Positions 44,760-52,880 are shown, numbered from the stretch's first letter. The stretch: 64,000 bases of DNA from Clostridia bacterium (GCA_017399945.1 JAFQAQ010000004.1:62001-126000), one strand, 5' to 3'. The notes: a model not told the origin generated them from the sequence alone. Translations and numbers: made by a program.

Positions 44760-45184
44760 ATCTCCTTTTCCATAACGAGCGCGTCTTCGCCGTCCGGATA
44801 ATATTTAGTTCTTATATAAAGTTGGTCGTACCCGTGTTTTTTATAAAGGTTTATTGCAACAAGGTTATTTTTCCTTACTTCTAACAAACTTTTTTCAACC
44901 TTGTTTTCTTTAAGTTTATCAAAATAAGCTTGCATTAAAAGTGTGGCAATCCCTTTTTGCCTTTGGGTTTTATCCACCACTATATCTAATAGGTCTGAAA
45001 AATCTCCACCAATCGTATACGTTAAAAACCCAACTAAACTATCTTGTTGCCTTACGACAAACCCAAAAAGATTGTTTGCGTTTACGCCGTCAATAAGCAT
45101 CTTTTCCGACCAGCCGTCCTGCCAATCGCTAGTTAAGTTTACTATATCTTTTACGTCCGAAAGACCGAGTGTGGTTAAGGTCAT
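44753..45184 (-). CDS. rimI: Ribosomal protein S18-alanine N-acetyltransferase (GNAT)
   Basis: 143-residue GNAT. Acetyl-CoA loop DKTQRQKGIATLLMQAYFD near residues 71-89, then LLEVRKNNLVAINLYKKHGY near 99-118, typical of RimI. It overlaps tsaB by four bases (ATGA), the usual tsaE-tsaB-rimI order. Assignment to RimI rests on context as much as on sequence. Confidence 0.85.
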   Translation of the reverse strand: MTLTTLGLSDVKDIVNLTSDWQDGWSEKMLIDGVNANNLFGFVVRQQDSLVGFLTYTIGGDFSDLLDIVVDKTQRQKGIATLLMQAYFDKLKENKVEKSLLEVRKNNLVAINLYKKHGYDQLYIRTKYYPDGEDALVMEKEIL

Positions 45185-45789
45185 CTACCTTCCTCCGCCT
45201 GACTTTTTCTTACGTAAAGGGGAATGAGTGAATCCAAATCGTTGGTAATTTCTTTTTGTTTTTGCTCTGTTGCCCTTATAAGTCCTTGTAAAAGACTTAC
45301 TATCTTTACGTTTCTGCCGTCTATATTTTGGCTTGCGACTAAAAGGTATTCTTTTTCAAGTTGATTAAGGTCTTTGCCGTTTACGTAACTTGGGGGCAAA
45401 ATCACCTTTTGGTCTTGGTATCCACAAACGTAATATCCGTCGTGCTTGGCGTCTATTACGGCAAGTACCTTACCCGTCTTTTCATTATACGCTAGAGTAT
45501 CAAAGGAAGTTACCGATAAGCACGGCTTGTTATATGCAAAACATAACGCCTTTACGGTGGAAACGCCTATCCTTATACCCGTAAAAGAACCAGCACCCAC
45601 AACGCACGCTATAAAATCCATTTTAGATAGGTCGGTATTTGCTTGTTGTAGTAATTTTTCCACGCAAGGCATAAGGGTAACCGAGTGTTTTGCTCCACAT
45701 TCGGTATCGTGCACGGTATAGAGTTTGCCTTCTACGGATAATACAAGCGTTAGGTTGTTTGTGCAAGTGTCTATCGCTAGGTAGTTCAT
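45181..45789 (-). CDS. tsaB: tRNA t6A biosynthesis protein TsaB
   Basis: 202-residue scaffold subunit of the TsaBDE complex that makes threonylcarbamoyladenosine at A37 of tRNAs. N-terminal AIDTCTNNLTLVLS and the VGAGSFTGIRIGVSTVKALC segment near residues 64-83 are typical of the ASKHA-fold TsaB. tsaD is not in this window. Overlaps both neighbours by four bases. Confidence 0.93.
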   Translation of the reverse strand: MNYLAIDTCTNNLTLVLSVEGKLYTVHDTECGAKHSVTLMPCVEKLLQQANTDLSKMDFIACVVGAGSFTGIRIGVSTVKALCFAYNKPCLSVTSFDTLAYNEKTGKVLAVIDAKHDGYYVCGYQDQKVILPPSYVNGKDLNQLEKEYLLVASQNIDGRNVKIVSLLQGLIRATEQKQKEITNDLDSLIPLYVRKSQAEEGR

Positions 45790-46181
45790 AAAAGAATTTT
45801 CCTTTGGTTGTCGCCAGTTTTTAATATTTGTACTCTTTTACAGTTTTTGGGAAGGGCGTCTAATATATTTTCCGACCACTCTATTATACAAATATTATCC
45901 CCCCCAAAATAGTCGGTAAGCCCTAAAAGTTCGGCGTCCTCACCACAACTAAGTCTATAACAATCGTAATGATAAATAAAGTCCCCGTAAATATTAAGAT
46001 ATGCGTAAGTTGGGCTGGTTACTCCGTCCAGTCCAAAATATTCGGCTATGCCCTTTGTAAATTCAGTTTTGCCTGCCCCCAAATCGCCCGATAGCAACAC
46101 CACGTCGCCACGGACTAAGGTTTTTGCGTATTCTTTCGCAATCTCCCTTGTTTGAAGGCTGTTTTCTGAAATTAGTTCCAT
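45786..46181 (-). CDS. tsaE: tRNA t6A biosynthesis ATPase TsaE
   Basis: ATPase partner of TsaBD. Walker A LLSGDLGAGKTEFTKG near residues 29-44, then GVTSPTYAYLNIY and HYDCYRL, IIEWSENI. I take ATG 46181 (MELISENSL, 131 residues); an in-frame TTG five codons earlier lacks a sensible site. The ATG coincides with the predicted transcription start of a promoter in the end of ribU, so the mRNA may be leaderless. Confidence 0.9.
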   Translation of the reverse strand: MELISENSLQTREIAKEYAKTLVRGDVVLLSGDLGAGKTEFTKGIAEYFGLDGVTSPTYAYLNIYGDFIYHYDCYRLSCGEDAELLGLTDYFGGDNICIIEWSENILDALPKNCKRVQILKTGDNQRKILL

Positions 46182-46187
46182 ATCCTT

Positions 46188-46215
46188 ATTATACAACCTT
46201 TTAGGAATTTTGCAA
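46188..46215 (-). promoter_or_regulatory. Candidate internal promoter for tsaE-tsaB-rimI
   Basis: TTGCAA (46210-46215, in the last codons of ribU), 16 bases, TATAAT (46188-46193). The start point, seven bases on, is the A of the tsaE ATG. Confidence 0.5.
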
Positions 46216-46788
46216 ATTGATTTTTTTAAATAGATAAGATACTTTTTTGTATAATAACACGGTAATTACCGATATCACCACGCTCTTTATCGCGTTAAAG
46301 GCTAAAACGTATGCCCAAAGCGAAGCAAAAACTTGGTTGGAAAATTCGGTGGGCACGAAGGGAATACTTCCCATAAACGCAGGAAAGTTAATAAATTTGT
46401 TTACCACGAGCGATACGGCGATTTGAATAACGCAAGCCACTACGAGCGACCATATAACCGTACCTAAACCCTTTTTATATTTGTATAAAATAGATGGGAA
46501 AATTACGTAAGACGCAGTGATAATGGTGTTTGCTAGTTCGCCTACTCCACCCGTCGTTCCAATACCCGTGATAAAGTGTAAAAGTTCTTTTACGGCGCAC
46601 ACGATAAGCGCTGGAACGGGACCGTACATAAAGCCGGATAACATAACGAGAACGTTAGACAGGTCAAGTTCTAAAAAACTTGCGGGAGTGCCTGCAAAAA
46701 TTGGTATTTCTAGCAAATACAAAATAAACGATAGTGCTGAAAATACTGCCATACCTGCGATGTTTTTCGTTGTAAAAACCTTTTTCAT
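46201..46788 (-). CDS. ribU: ECF riboflavin transporter S component RibU
   Basis: 195-residue membrane protein with six helices: AVFSALSFILYLLEIPIF near residues 15-32, FLELDLSNVLVMLSGFMYGP near 38-57, then ELLHFITGIGTTGGVGELAN. This is the RibU/ECF S-component pattern, which binds riboflavin and docks to a shared energizing module encoded elsewhere. An FMN riboswitch with terminator precedes it, which fixes the substrate class. tsaE starts 20 bases after the stop. Confidence 0.9.
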   Translation of the reverse strand: MKKVFTTKNIAGMAVFSALSFILYLLEIPIFAGTPASFLELDLSNVLVMLSGFMYGPVPALIVCAVKELLHFITGIGTTGGVGELANTIITASYVIFPSILYKYKKGLGTVIWSLVVACVIQIAVSLVVNKFINFPAFMGSIPFVPTEFSNQVFASLWAYVLAFNAIKSVVISVITVLLYKKVSYLFKKINLQNS

Positions 46789-46805
46789 ATAAACTCCATT
46801 TGGCT

Positions 46806-46834
46806 ATAAAAAAGCCCCTTGCGTTCAAGGGGTT
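46806..46834 (-). terminator. Riboswitch expression-platform terminator
   Basis: CCCCTTG / CAAGGGG (46815-46832) followed on the minus strand by GCTTTTTT; between the FMN aptamer and ribU. Confidence 0.9.
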
Positions 46835-46871
46835 TTTCTTCCACGGAAAATAGGGCTTGCTTTGCCCCTAA

Positions 46872-46983
46872 TCTTCTTTTTCCATCCGGACTATTACCGT
46901 CGGTTACGGAATTAAACCGTATCAGCCTTTCGGCTCGCAGACTATACTGCCGATGGGGAATTACACCCCGCCCCAAAGAACGA
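46872..46983 (-). promoter_or_regulatory. FMN riboswitch (RFN element)
   Basis: Minus strand carries the conserved RFN words in order: GGGGCGGGGTGTAATTCCC, ATCGGCAGTATAGTCTGCGA, GCCGAAAGGC, CCGACGGTAATAGTCCGGAT and GGAAAAAGAAG, closed by TTCTTT/AAAGAA as P1. With FMN bound it should favour the downstream terminator and switch off ribU. Confidence 0.95.
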
Positions 46984-47001
46984 TTATTATTTTATGTTTA
47001 T

Positions 47002-47030
47002 ATTTTAATACTATATTTTAAGTTTGTAAA
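47002..47030 (-). promoter_or_regulatory. Promoter of the FMN riboswitch-ribU unit
   Basis: TTTACA (47025-47030), 17 bases, TAAAAT (47002-47007). It overlaps the 3' end of the DeoC-like gene. Confidence 0.65.
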
Positions 47031-47947
47031 GTATTTTTCGGGGTTAGATTAAACGTTTTGTAAAGACTTTGCCCGATTACGTTTGCGTAAGGGGTAAATA
47101 TTAGGTCACACTGCCCACTCGTCAGCACGGATAAATCGCTTATAGTCTTAGCGTTAGATATTATGCAAAGACTTTTTTTAGGACACGCTTGTTTGATTTT
47201 GCTAACTAACTCCAATGGAGATATAAAATCACTTTTTTCTAGTTTAATATATATCCTACTAAACTTAATACCGTCTATCGCTTTTAACGTTTTAATTATC
47301 GATTGATGGTCGTAAATACCTTCTACTATTACTCCACCTTGCCCTTTGCTTGCTTTAATCGCCTTTTCCGTTTTGCGTTTTTCTTCGCCTAAAAGTGAAA
47401 AATCAACAGCCGAACAGGTCAAGGATATTCCCACCTTATTACTGCCTTGCTTTATGCTTTCTTTAACCGAATTAACCTTGCTTTTTATTCCACTTTGCCC
47501 AAGCGGATAGTCGGTTGCGGTTATCAGTTTTAAGGTTTTTGCGCTTGTTTTTTTAACTACTTGTTTTATGATAGGAAGATAAAAAGGGGTAAACAACACT
47601 TCCTTAGAACCGTATTCTTTACACTCTTCCACCTTGTCTATAAGAGTTTTTTTATCCTTTTCGCCGTCTAGTAACGAAAGTCCTATTTTCGCCATAAGTT
47701 CGTCTACTTGAAACTGATAAAACTCTTGTTTAAGTCCGTTTGGCGTCTTACCTAAAAAATAACAAAGGTCTAAATCTAAATTATCTTTCTTTTCTTGTTG
47801 CTCGACGGTTTGCTCTTTTGATTTTTCGTTATCTGTTTTCTCTTTATAAAAATCGTTTAAAAGGTTTCTGCCGTCCCCCGAAAGTTCAGGGCACGGCAGG
47901 TCGTCGTTAAAACGGTTTTTGTTGTTTCTTTTTTTAAAAATACCCAT
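47018..47947 (-). CDS. Divergent DeoC/aldolase-fold protein
   Basis: 309 residues. Residues 1-60 are charged and low-complexity. The rest resembles the deoxyribose-phosphate aldolase barrel: VLFTPFYLPIIKQVVKK, LKLITATDYPLGQSGIKSK and NKVGISLTCSAVDFSLL. The Lys-Thr-Ser catalytic motif of DeoC is not visible, so aldolase activity is doubtful. Two cysteines near the C-terminus (QACPKKSLCIIS). Function unknown. Start 47947 follows GGTGGAG. Confidence 0.55.
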   Translation of the reverse strand: MGIFKKRNNKNRFNDDLPCPELSGDGRNLLNDFYKEKTDNEKSKEQTVEQQEKKDNLDLDLCYFLGKTPNGLKQEFYQFQVDELMAKIGLSLLDGEKDKKTLIDKVEECKEYGSKEVLFTPFYLPIIKQVVKKTSAKTLKLITATDYPLGQSGIKSKVNSVKESIKQGSNKVGISLTCSAVDFSLLGEEKRKTEKAIKASKGQGGVIVEGIYDHQSIIKTLKAIDGIKFSRIYIKLEKSDFISPLELVSKIKQACPKKSLCIISNAKTISDLSVLTSGQCDLIFTPYANVIGQSLYKTFNLTPKNTLQT

Positions 47948-48030
47948 ACTCCACCTCTCGTTTGATAAAATTACCCAATTAACAACAAATACTCTTTATT
48001 TTCGTTTTTCACTACTTTTATAATAAAGGT

Positions 48031-48264
48031 ATGTTATCTTCTTTTTTTAGTGGGTTTTTATGTACGGCAGTGCTTTTTTTGCTTTGTTGCGTAGTGGTGG
48101 TGGGAACTAAAAGTTTTTTAGTTTATCTTAAAAACTATTTTGAAAAACCACAACAAGTGGTTAAGCCTTCGCCACCGATAAAACGAGAAAGACCTAAACG
48201 CAACAAAAGTATAGAGATTGACGCCGATAAGGTGGATAAAATCTTTTTTAAGAAATCTTCTTAA
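48031..48264 (+). CDS. Small single-span membrane protein
   Basis: 77 residues: an N-terminal hydrophobic helix (CTAVLFLLCCVVVVGTKSFL near residues 11-30), then a basic tail with Pro-rich PQQVVKPSPPIKRERPKR and a conserved-looking end SIEIDADKVDKIFFKKSS. Function not known. The -10 box TATAAT (48019-48024) puts the transcript start at the A of the ATG, suggesting a leaderless mRNA. Converges on rsfS, with three bases between stops. Confidence 0.6.
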   Translation: MLSSFFSGFLCTAVLFLLCCVVVVGTKSFLVYLKNYFEKPQQVVKPSPPIKRERPKRNKSIEIDADKVDKIFFKKSS

Positions 48265-48267
48265 AAA

Positions 48268-48615
48268 TTAGTATTTGGTAACGTTCTTTCCGTCGTCCCA
48301 AAGGCTTTCTAAATGATAGAAAAGTCTGGTTTCGTCGTTAAAGATATGCACGATAACGTCACCGTAATCTAAAACAGCCCATCTACCTTCTCTAACCCCT
48401 TCGCTTCTAGTGGGGCTTACGCCTATCTTTTGGGTTTCTTCTTCCACGTGTTCGATAAGCGAGCGGGTGTGCGTCATCGACCTACCACCTGCTATTACGT
48501 AATAATCGGCGATTTCCGTCTTTCCACGAACGTCGATTATAACGATATCTTGCGCCTTGTGTTTGTCCAAAATTTCGCATACTTTGTTAGAAAATTCTAA
48601 TGCGGTCATATTCAT
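48268..48615 (-). CDS. rsfS: Ribosomal silencing factor RsfS
   Basis: 115 residues. Binds L14 and blocks subunit joining in starved cells. Motifs: IVIIDVRGKTEIADYYVIA near residues 24-42, GVREGRWAVLDYGDVIVHIF near 73-92 and the final YHLESLWDDGK. It overlaps nadD-yqeK by four bases, a standard arrangement. Confidence 0.94.
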   Translation of the reverse strand: MNMTALEFSNKVCEILDKHKAQDIVIIDVRGKTEIADYYVIAGGRSMTHTRSLIEHVEEETQKIGVSPTRSEGVREGRWAVLDYGDVIVHIFNDETRLFYHLESLWDDGKNVTKY

Positions 48616-49754
48616 ATTTTTTCTCCTTTGTCGCCCTTTACGTAATAGTCGTACGCGTCGAGCGTAAGTTTATAAACGTATTCTTTTTTATTTAATAAGT
48701 GCAAAACTTCTTCTTTTAAGCACTCTATAAAACAATTTTCAAAATCACCTTGATAGTATAATTCTCTTAGTTTTTCTACACCGAGATAGTCTCTACCTTC
48801 TTCTATCATATCGGCAACGAATATTAGTTTTGAAAGGGTGCTCATATTAGGTTTTCCAGAAGTGTGATAGCATATTGCGTCTAGCACCTCGCTATCGGTT
48901 ACGCCAAGCACCTTTCTTGCTATATACTCCCCTAAATAAGAATGCACCACGGGGGCAGGCACGCCTTCGGGTAAAACGAATCCTTTCACGTTTTTGTAGT
49001 CTATATACTTTGCGCAGTCGTGTAGCATAGCTGAAAGTATTACCTTTTGTTTATCAAGCCCAAGTTCTTTTGCCTTGCAAAGCGCCGTTAATATAACGTT
49101 AGCCGTGTGTTTAAGCCTCTTTTCAGGAAGGCTTTTTTTAATAAACTCGGCGTATTTATCCCCTTTATACAACTGATTTTTCTTTATATACTCAAAAACC
49201 TTTTCGCCCGTTATAGCCGTTATATCCAAACCAAGCCAATTATATACCCTTGCGCGGGTGGAAGAAATTTCACTGCCGACGTAATCAATCTGCTCGAAAC
49301 TAGCGTTAAAAGTATTTTTAAAATATTCTTTTTCCCTTTCAAAATCACAGTCGGATAAACTTCTTCCAAAACAAGCTAGCGTACACGCACCTAAAATTCT
49401 TTGTGGGTATTTCCAACTTTTAAAATCTTTTAGCATGTCCGCGCCGACTATAAAATAAAGTTTTCCGTTTACTTGTTTTGCAAAATGTTCTACCGTAAGA
49501 TAGGTATAACTCGTTCCACCGTTATTTATTTCGTAATCGCTTACGGTAACCTTTGGGTTATCGGCAAAAGCAAGTTTTAGCATATTAAGTCTATCTTGCG
49601 CGCTAGTTAAACAAGAATTTTTATGTGGAGAAAGGTAGGTAGGCATTACTATAAGCCTATCTAATTCAAGTTTTTCTACGGCAAGGTTTGCTAGCCTTAC
49701 GTGTTCGATATGTACGGGGTCGAACGAGCCACCGTAAATAGCAATTTTCTCCAT
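48612..49754 (-). CDS. nadD: Fused nicotinate-nucleotide adenylyltransferase / YqeK HD phosphohydrolase
   Basis: 380 residues joining two enzymes. Residues about 1-195 are NadD (GGSFDPVHIEHVRLANLA with the HIEH motif; YFIVGADMLKDFKSWKYP; SEISSTRARV). Residues about 200-380 are YqeK (RLKHTANVILTA, MLHDCAKYIDY with the HD pair, VVHSYLGEYIARKVLGV and FVADMIEEGRDY), a diadenosine tetraphosphate hydrolase. The two are usually adjacent genes; here the reading frame is continuous. A promoter lies upstream at 49761-49789. Confidence 0.93.
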   Translation of the reverse strand: MEKIAIYGGSFDPVHIEHVRLANLAVEKLELDRLIVMPTYLSPHKNSCLTSAQDRLNMLKLAFADNPKVTVSDYEINNGGTSYTYLTVEHFAKQVNGKLYFIVGADMLKDFKSWKYPQRILGACTLACFGRSLSDCDFEREKEYFKNTFNASFEQIDYVGSEISSTRARVYNWLGLDITAITGEKVFEYIKKNQLYKGDKYAEFIKKSLPEKRLKHTANVILTALCKAKELGLDKQKVILSAMLHDCAKYIDYKNVKGFVLPEGVPAPVVHSYLGEYIARKVLGVTDSEVLDAICYHTSGKPNMSTLSKLIFVADMIEEGRDYLGVEKLRELYYQGDFENCFIECLKEEVLHLLNKKEYVYKLTLDAYDYYVKGDKGEKI

Positions 49755-49760
49755 ATATTT

Positions 49761-49789
49761 ATTATGGCATAAATTGGAAAAAAAATCAA
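49761..49789 (-). promoter_or_regulatory. Promoter of nadD-yqeK-rsfS
   Basis: TTGATT (49784-49789), 17 bases, CATAAT (49761-49766). Confidence 0.6.
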
Positions 49790-49862
49790 TTTATAATTTA
49801 AATTTATTAACTAGGTTTGTTTTTTATAGACTTGGCAATCATACTTAAAAAAAGGTGTTTTT

Positions 49863-50642
49863 ATGAAAAGTGGTATAGTTGCCTTAGTTTTAGACGGAAT
49901 CGGTGGGTTTTTTTGTGTTTTTATAATCTCTCTTTCTTTGCTAGATTTAATCTTTCCGTTAAGAATAAGTTTTATTTTATCTCTTTCGCTTGGCGTAATC
50001 GGTTGTATTTGGTGGGTTAAAATTAAAAAATCTAACCAAAAAAAATCTAACCTTAAAAAAAGTCAACTAGAACTTTTTTCTAGTACTATGCTTTCAATGA
50101 ACCTTTACCCAAAAGAAAAACAACTATCGGTAATTAAAAATCTTTTGGAAAGTAAAAACGAAAAGGTTAAAATTTCCTTTCGCGGAGCGTTTAGTTTATC
50201 AACTAATACCTTATGGGTTGTAAAATTCGGATTTGTTAAAGTTACTAAAACCGACCTAGTTAAAACTTTTAATTATCTTAAAAAAGAGGAAAAAGCAGTT
50301 ATCGTTAGCCAAACTTTTGATAACGATATCGTTGAGTTTAGCAAGATGTTTAACGATAGAATTACTCTTATAAACGGAGAAGCTTTTTTTGAGCAGTTAA
50401 ACGACGCCAAACTTTTGCCCTTAAAAATCAATCCTGAACTTATCAAAAATAAAAATAAGCCCCGAGTATTTTCGGGGCTAAAAAACAAAAAGAGCGTAAA
50501 ATGGTTTTTGGTTGGTGGATTATATTTTTTAGCAATGAGTTTTTTCGTGCCGATAAAAACCTATTACGTTTTGTGGGGTGGGTTTCTTATTATAGTTTCG
50601 GTCATCTTAAAACTTTTCGTTAAACCCACCGTTGATTGCTAA
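49863..50642 (+). CDS. Membrane protein with Mrr-like (restriction endonuclease-fold) middle domain
   Basis: 259 residues. Two N-terminal membrane helices (residues about 5-52), a cytosolic middle part and two C-terminal helices (about 212-252). The middle reads LWVVKFGFVKVTKTDLV, KAVIVSQTFDNDIVEFSKMF and RITLINGEAFFEQL, the order seen in Mrr-type nuclease domains. The catalytic Asp...Glu/Gln-x-Lys set is not clear (VVKFGFVK), so it may be an inactive binding fold. Function unknown. A minus-strand terminator lies inside it. Confidence 0.6.
   Translation: MKSGIVALVLDGIGGFFCVFIISLSLLDLIFPLRISFILSLSLGVIGCIWWVKIKKSNQKKSNLKKSQLELFSSTMLSMNLYPKEKQLSVIKNLLESKNEKVKISFRGAFSLSTNTLWVVKFGFVKVTKTDLVKTFNYLKKEEKAVIVSQTFDNDIVEFSKMFNDRITLINGEAFFEQLNDAKLLPLKINPELIKNKNKPRVFSGLKNKKSVKWFLVGGLYFLAMSFFVPIKTYYVLWGGFLIIVSVILKLFVKPTVDC
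50446..50479 (-). terminator. Terminator of nth-obg-yhbY, inside the convergent gene
   Basis: AGCCCCGA (50458-50465) pairs with TCGGGGCT (50472-50479). On the minus strand it continues TATTTTTATTTTTG; on the plus strand it is followed by A-rich sequence and should not stop the sense gene. It lies 160 bases past the yhbY stop. Confidence 0.8.
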
Positions 50643-50932
50643 AATACTATATGCTCTACCTTAGGGTTAGAACTTTTGCGGTAGAAAACTAATTTTCTTC
50701 CCGTAGCGCAAACGAATTCTGCGCCGAGTTCGGTTGCAATTTCTATACCTGCTTGTTTTGGAACTAGACCGGAGTTTTCAAGAACGGTTACTTTTATAAG
50801 TTCTCTTTTTTCTATTGCTAAATCAAGGCTTTCGATTAAGCTTTGGTTTACACCGAATTTGCCTACTTGTGTGATTGGTTCTATATTTTGCGCAAGAGAG
50901 CGCAAGTTTGACCTTTGTTTGCTGTTTAACAT
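50639..50932 (-). CDS. yhbY: YhbY/CRS1-CRM family RNA-binding protein
   Basis: 97-residue single CRM domain. MLNSKQRSNLRSLAQNIEPI start, then VGKFGVNQSLIESLDLAIEK, the GxxG loop region in VPKQAGIEIATELGAEFVCA and GRKLVFYRKS. Members bind pre-50S particles. It follows obg by nine bases; the stop overlaps the convergent gene by four bases. Confidence 0.92.
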   Translation of the reverse strand: MLNSKQRSNLRSLAQNIEPITQVGKFGVNQSLIESLDLAIEKRELIKVTVLENSGLVPKQAGIEIATELGAEFVCATGRKLVFYRKSSNPKVEHIVF

Positions 50933-50941
50933 AATTTTCTC

Positions 50942-52204
50942 CTAGTCAATCAATTCAAATTCTTCGCCACCGATAACGATAGTCGATCTATCGGTTGCTC
51001 CCATTTTTCTAAGTTCGTTAATTACCCCACGGTCCCTAAGCACCTTGTGTAAATAAGCAAGCGAGTTCATATCGTCCATAACGACGTTGCGTTTAAGCAC
51101 TTCTACAAGCGTTCCAACAACCACAAAGGTTTCGCCTTCTTTTAATATTTCGTAATACAACTTGTCCGGCTTCTCGTAGTTAAATTCTTCAAACTCTAAG
51201 GGTTTAACTGGGGGAAGCTTTTGTATTACCTTGTAAATTTCCGTACGCAAGGTATCAAGACCTTCGCCCGTGATTGCGCTTATTGGAATTACCTTTTTGC
51301 CTCTACCGAGTTTTTGTTTGAATTCTTTAAGGCGTTCTTCTCCACCGTAAACGTCAATCTTATTTGCAACGATTATTTGTTTTAGTTTAGATAAAGCCTT
51401 GCTATAACTTTTTAGTTCGGCGTTTATTTTAAGGTAGTCTTGGTAAGCGTCACGTCCTTCTTCGGAAGAAATATCAACAACGTGCACTAGCATACGCGTT
51501 CTTTCTATATGGCGTAAAAATTCCGTACCGAGACCTGCGCCTTCGCTTGCGCCTTCAATTAGCCCCGGAATATCGGCTATCACGAAGTTATTGTCGTAAT
51601 AATCGCATATACCAAGGTTTGGCGAAAGGGTTGTAAAATGATAGTTTGCAATCTTTGGTTTTGCACGGGTTAGTTTAGATAATATGGTCGATTTACCAAC
51701 GTTTGGAAAACCGACCAAACCTACGTCCGCAATAGTTTTAAGTTCTAAAATAACTTGTTTGCTTTCGGTTTTTTCGCCCGTTTGAGAAAAATGTGGGGTG
51801 TGTCTTCTTGCGTTTTTAAAACGAGAATTTCCCTTACCGCCTTCTCCACCTACTAAAACAACCTTTTTTTGACCGTCGTAAAACATATCGGCAATGATAT
51901 TGCCCGTTTGTCTATCTTTTATGACCGTGCCTAACGGAACTTTTAATACGATATCTTTACCAGACTTTCCAAAACAATCTTTAGGTCCACCGTTTTCTCC
52001 GTTTTCGGCAACGTATTTAGTTTTATAGTAATAGTCGACAAGGGTATTTATACTTTTATCGGCAACGAAAACCACGTCGCCACCCTTTGCGCCGTCGCCA
52101 CCGTCCGGACCGCCACCGACCTTGCCTTTATAATGGATAAAAGAAGTAATTCCGTTACCTCCGTCACCTGCTTTTATTGTTATTAACGCTCTATCTACAA
52201 ACAT
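50942..52204 (-). CDS. obgE: GTPase Obg/CgtA
   Basis: Ribosome-assembly and stress-linked GTPase; 420 residues. Glycine-rich Obg fold (about 1-158: GGNGITSFIHYKGKVGGGPD), G domain with VGFPNVGKSTILS near 164-176, DIPGLIEGASEGAGLG near 211-226 and NKID, then a C-terminal OCT domain (about 340-420), the form found in Bacillota. Sits between nth and yhbY. Confidence 0.97.
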   Translation of the reverse strand: MFVDRALITIKAGDGGNGITSFIHYKGKVGGGPDGGDGAKGGDVVFVADKSINTLVDYYYKTKYVAENGENGGPKDCFGKSGKDIVLKVPLGTVIKDRQTGNIIADMFYDGQKKVVLVGGEGGKGNSRFKNARRHTPHFSQTGEKTESKQVILELKTIADVGLVGFPNVGKSTILSKLTRAKPKIANYHFTTLSPNLGICDYYDNNFVIADIPGLIEGASEGAGLGTEFLRHIERTRMLVHVVDISSEEGRDAYQDYLKINAELKSYSKALSKLKQIIVANKIDVYGGEERLKEFKQKLGRGKKVIPISAITGEGLDTLRTEIYKVIQKLPPVKPLEFEEFNYEKPDKLYYEILKEGETFVVVGTLVEVLKRNVVMDDMNSLAYLHKVLRDRGVINELRKMGATDRSTIVIGGEEFELID

Positions 52205-52207
52205 AAT

Positions 52208-52834
52208 TCACCTTTTTAAGTTCTTACTACACAAGTCGTTTATCGGACAACTTGCGCAATCGGGTTTTTGTGATTTACAAAAACTTCTGCCAAGATATAT
52301 TAAGTAATGATGGGTTCTTGACCAATCTTTTTTATCTAAAATTTGCATAAGTTGTTTTTCGGTGTTAAGCACGTTGGTTGCTTTTGCAAGCCCAATTCTG
52401 TTCGCCACCCTAAAAACGTGGGTATCCACGGCGATTGCATCGCCCTTAAACGCAACGCTGTATACGACGTTTGCCGTTTTTCTTCCAACGCCTGCTAGTT
52501 TTTGAAGGTCAGCTAAGGTGTTGGGGACTTGTCCGTCGTATATTTGCAAAATATCTTTGGTTGCGCTTAAAATATGCTCTGCCTTGCTTTTATATAGCCC
52601 GCAAGAAAATATATAACTTTCTAACTCCGTTTGGGATAAGGTTATAAGCGATTGTGGCGTGCCGTATTTTTCAAAAAGAATTTTGGTCACTTTATTAACA
52701 CGCTCGTCCGTGCATTGCGCTGATAAAATTACCGCAACCAATAGTTGATAGGGTGTGGAAAAATTAAGCGCAGGCTTATCCGTAAATTGTGTAGAAAGTT
52801 TTTCTATTATGCTTTTTGCCTTAGTTTTGGTCAT
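52208..52834 (-). CDS. nth: Endonuclease III
   Basis: DNA glycosylase/AP lyase for oxidized pyrimidines; 208 residues from ATG 52834 (MTKTKAKSIIEKL). A frame 21 codons longer lacks a binding site. Helix-hairpin-helix LAGVGRKTANVV near residues 108-119 with the catalytic Lys; catalytic Asp in AIAVDTHVFRVANR. Iron-sulphur cluster cysteines are in FCKSQKPDCASCPINDLC. Three bases before obg. Confidence 0.93.
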   Translation of the reverse strand: MTKTKAKSIIEKLSTQFTDKPALNFSTPYQLLVAVILSAQCTDERVNKVTKILFEKYGTPQSLITLSQTELESYIFSCGLYKSKAEHILSATKDILQIYDGQVPNTLADLQKLAGVGRKTANVVYSVAFKGDAIAVDTHVFRVANRIGLAKATNVLNTEKQLMQILDKKDWSRTHHYLIYLGRSFCKSQKPDCASCPINDLCSKNLKR

Positions 52835-52880
52835 GTACTTAATTATCTTAACACACCAACGGCGTTTTTTACAAGCGTTT

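Noticed and set aside
46785-46976. 63-residue minus-strand frame
   Set aside because: It lies across the FMN riboswitch and its terminator; its residues are translated aptamer.
50458-50479. Early terminator of the plus-strand membrane protein gene
   Set aside because: The plus-strand stem is followed by A residues, not U; only the minus strand has a U-run.
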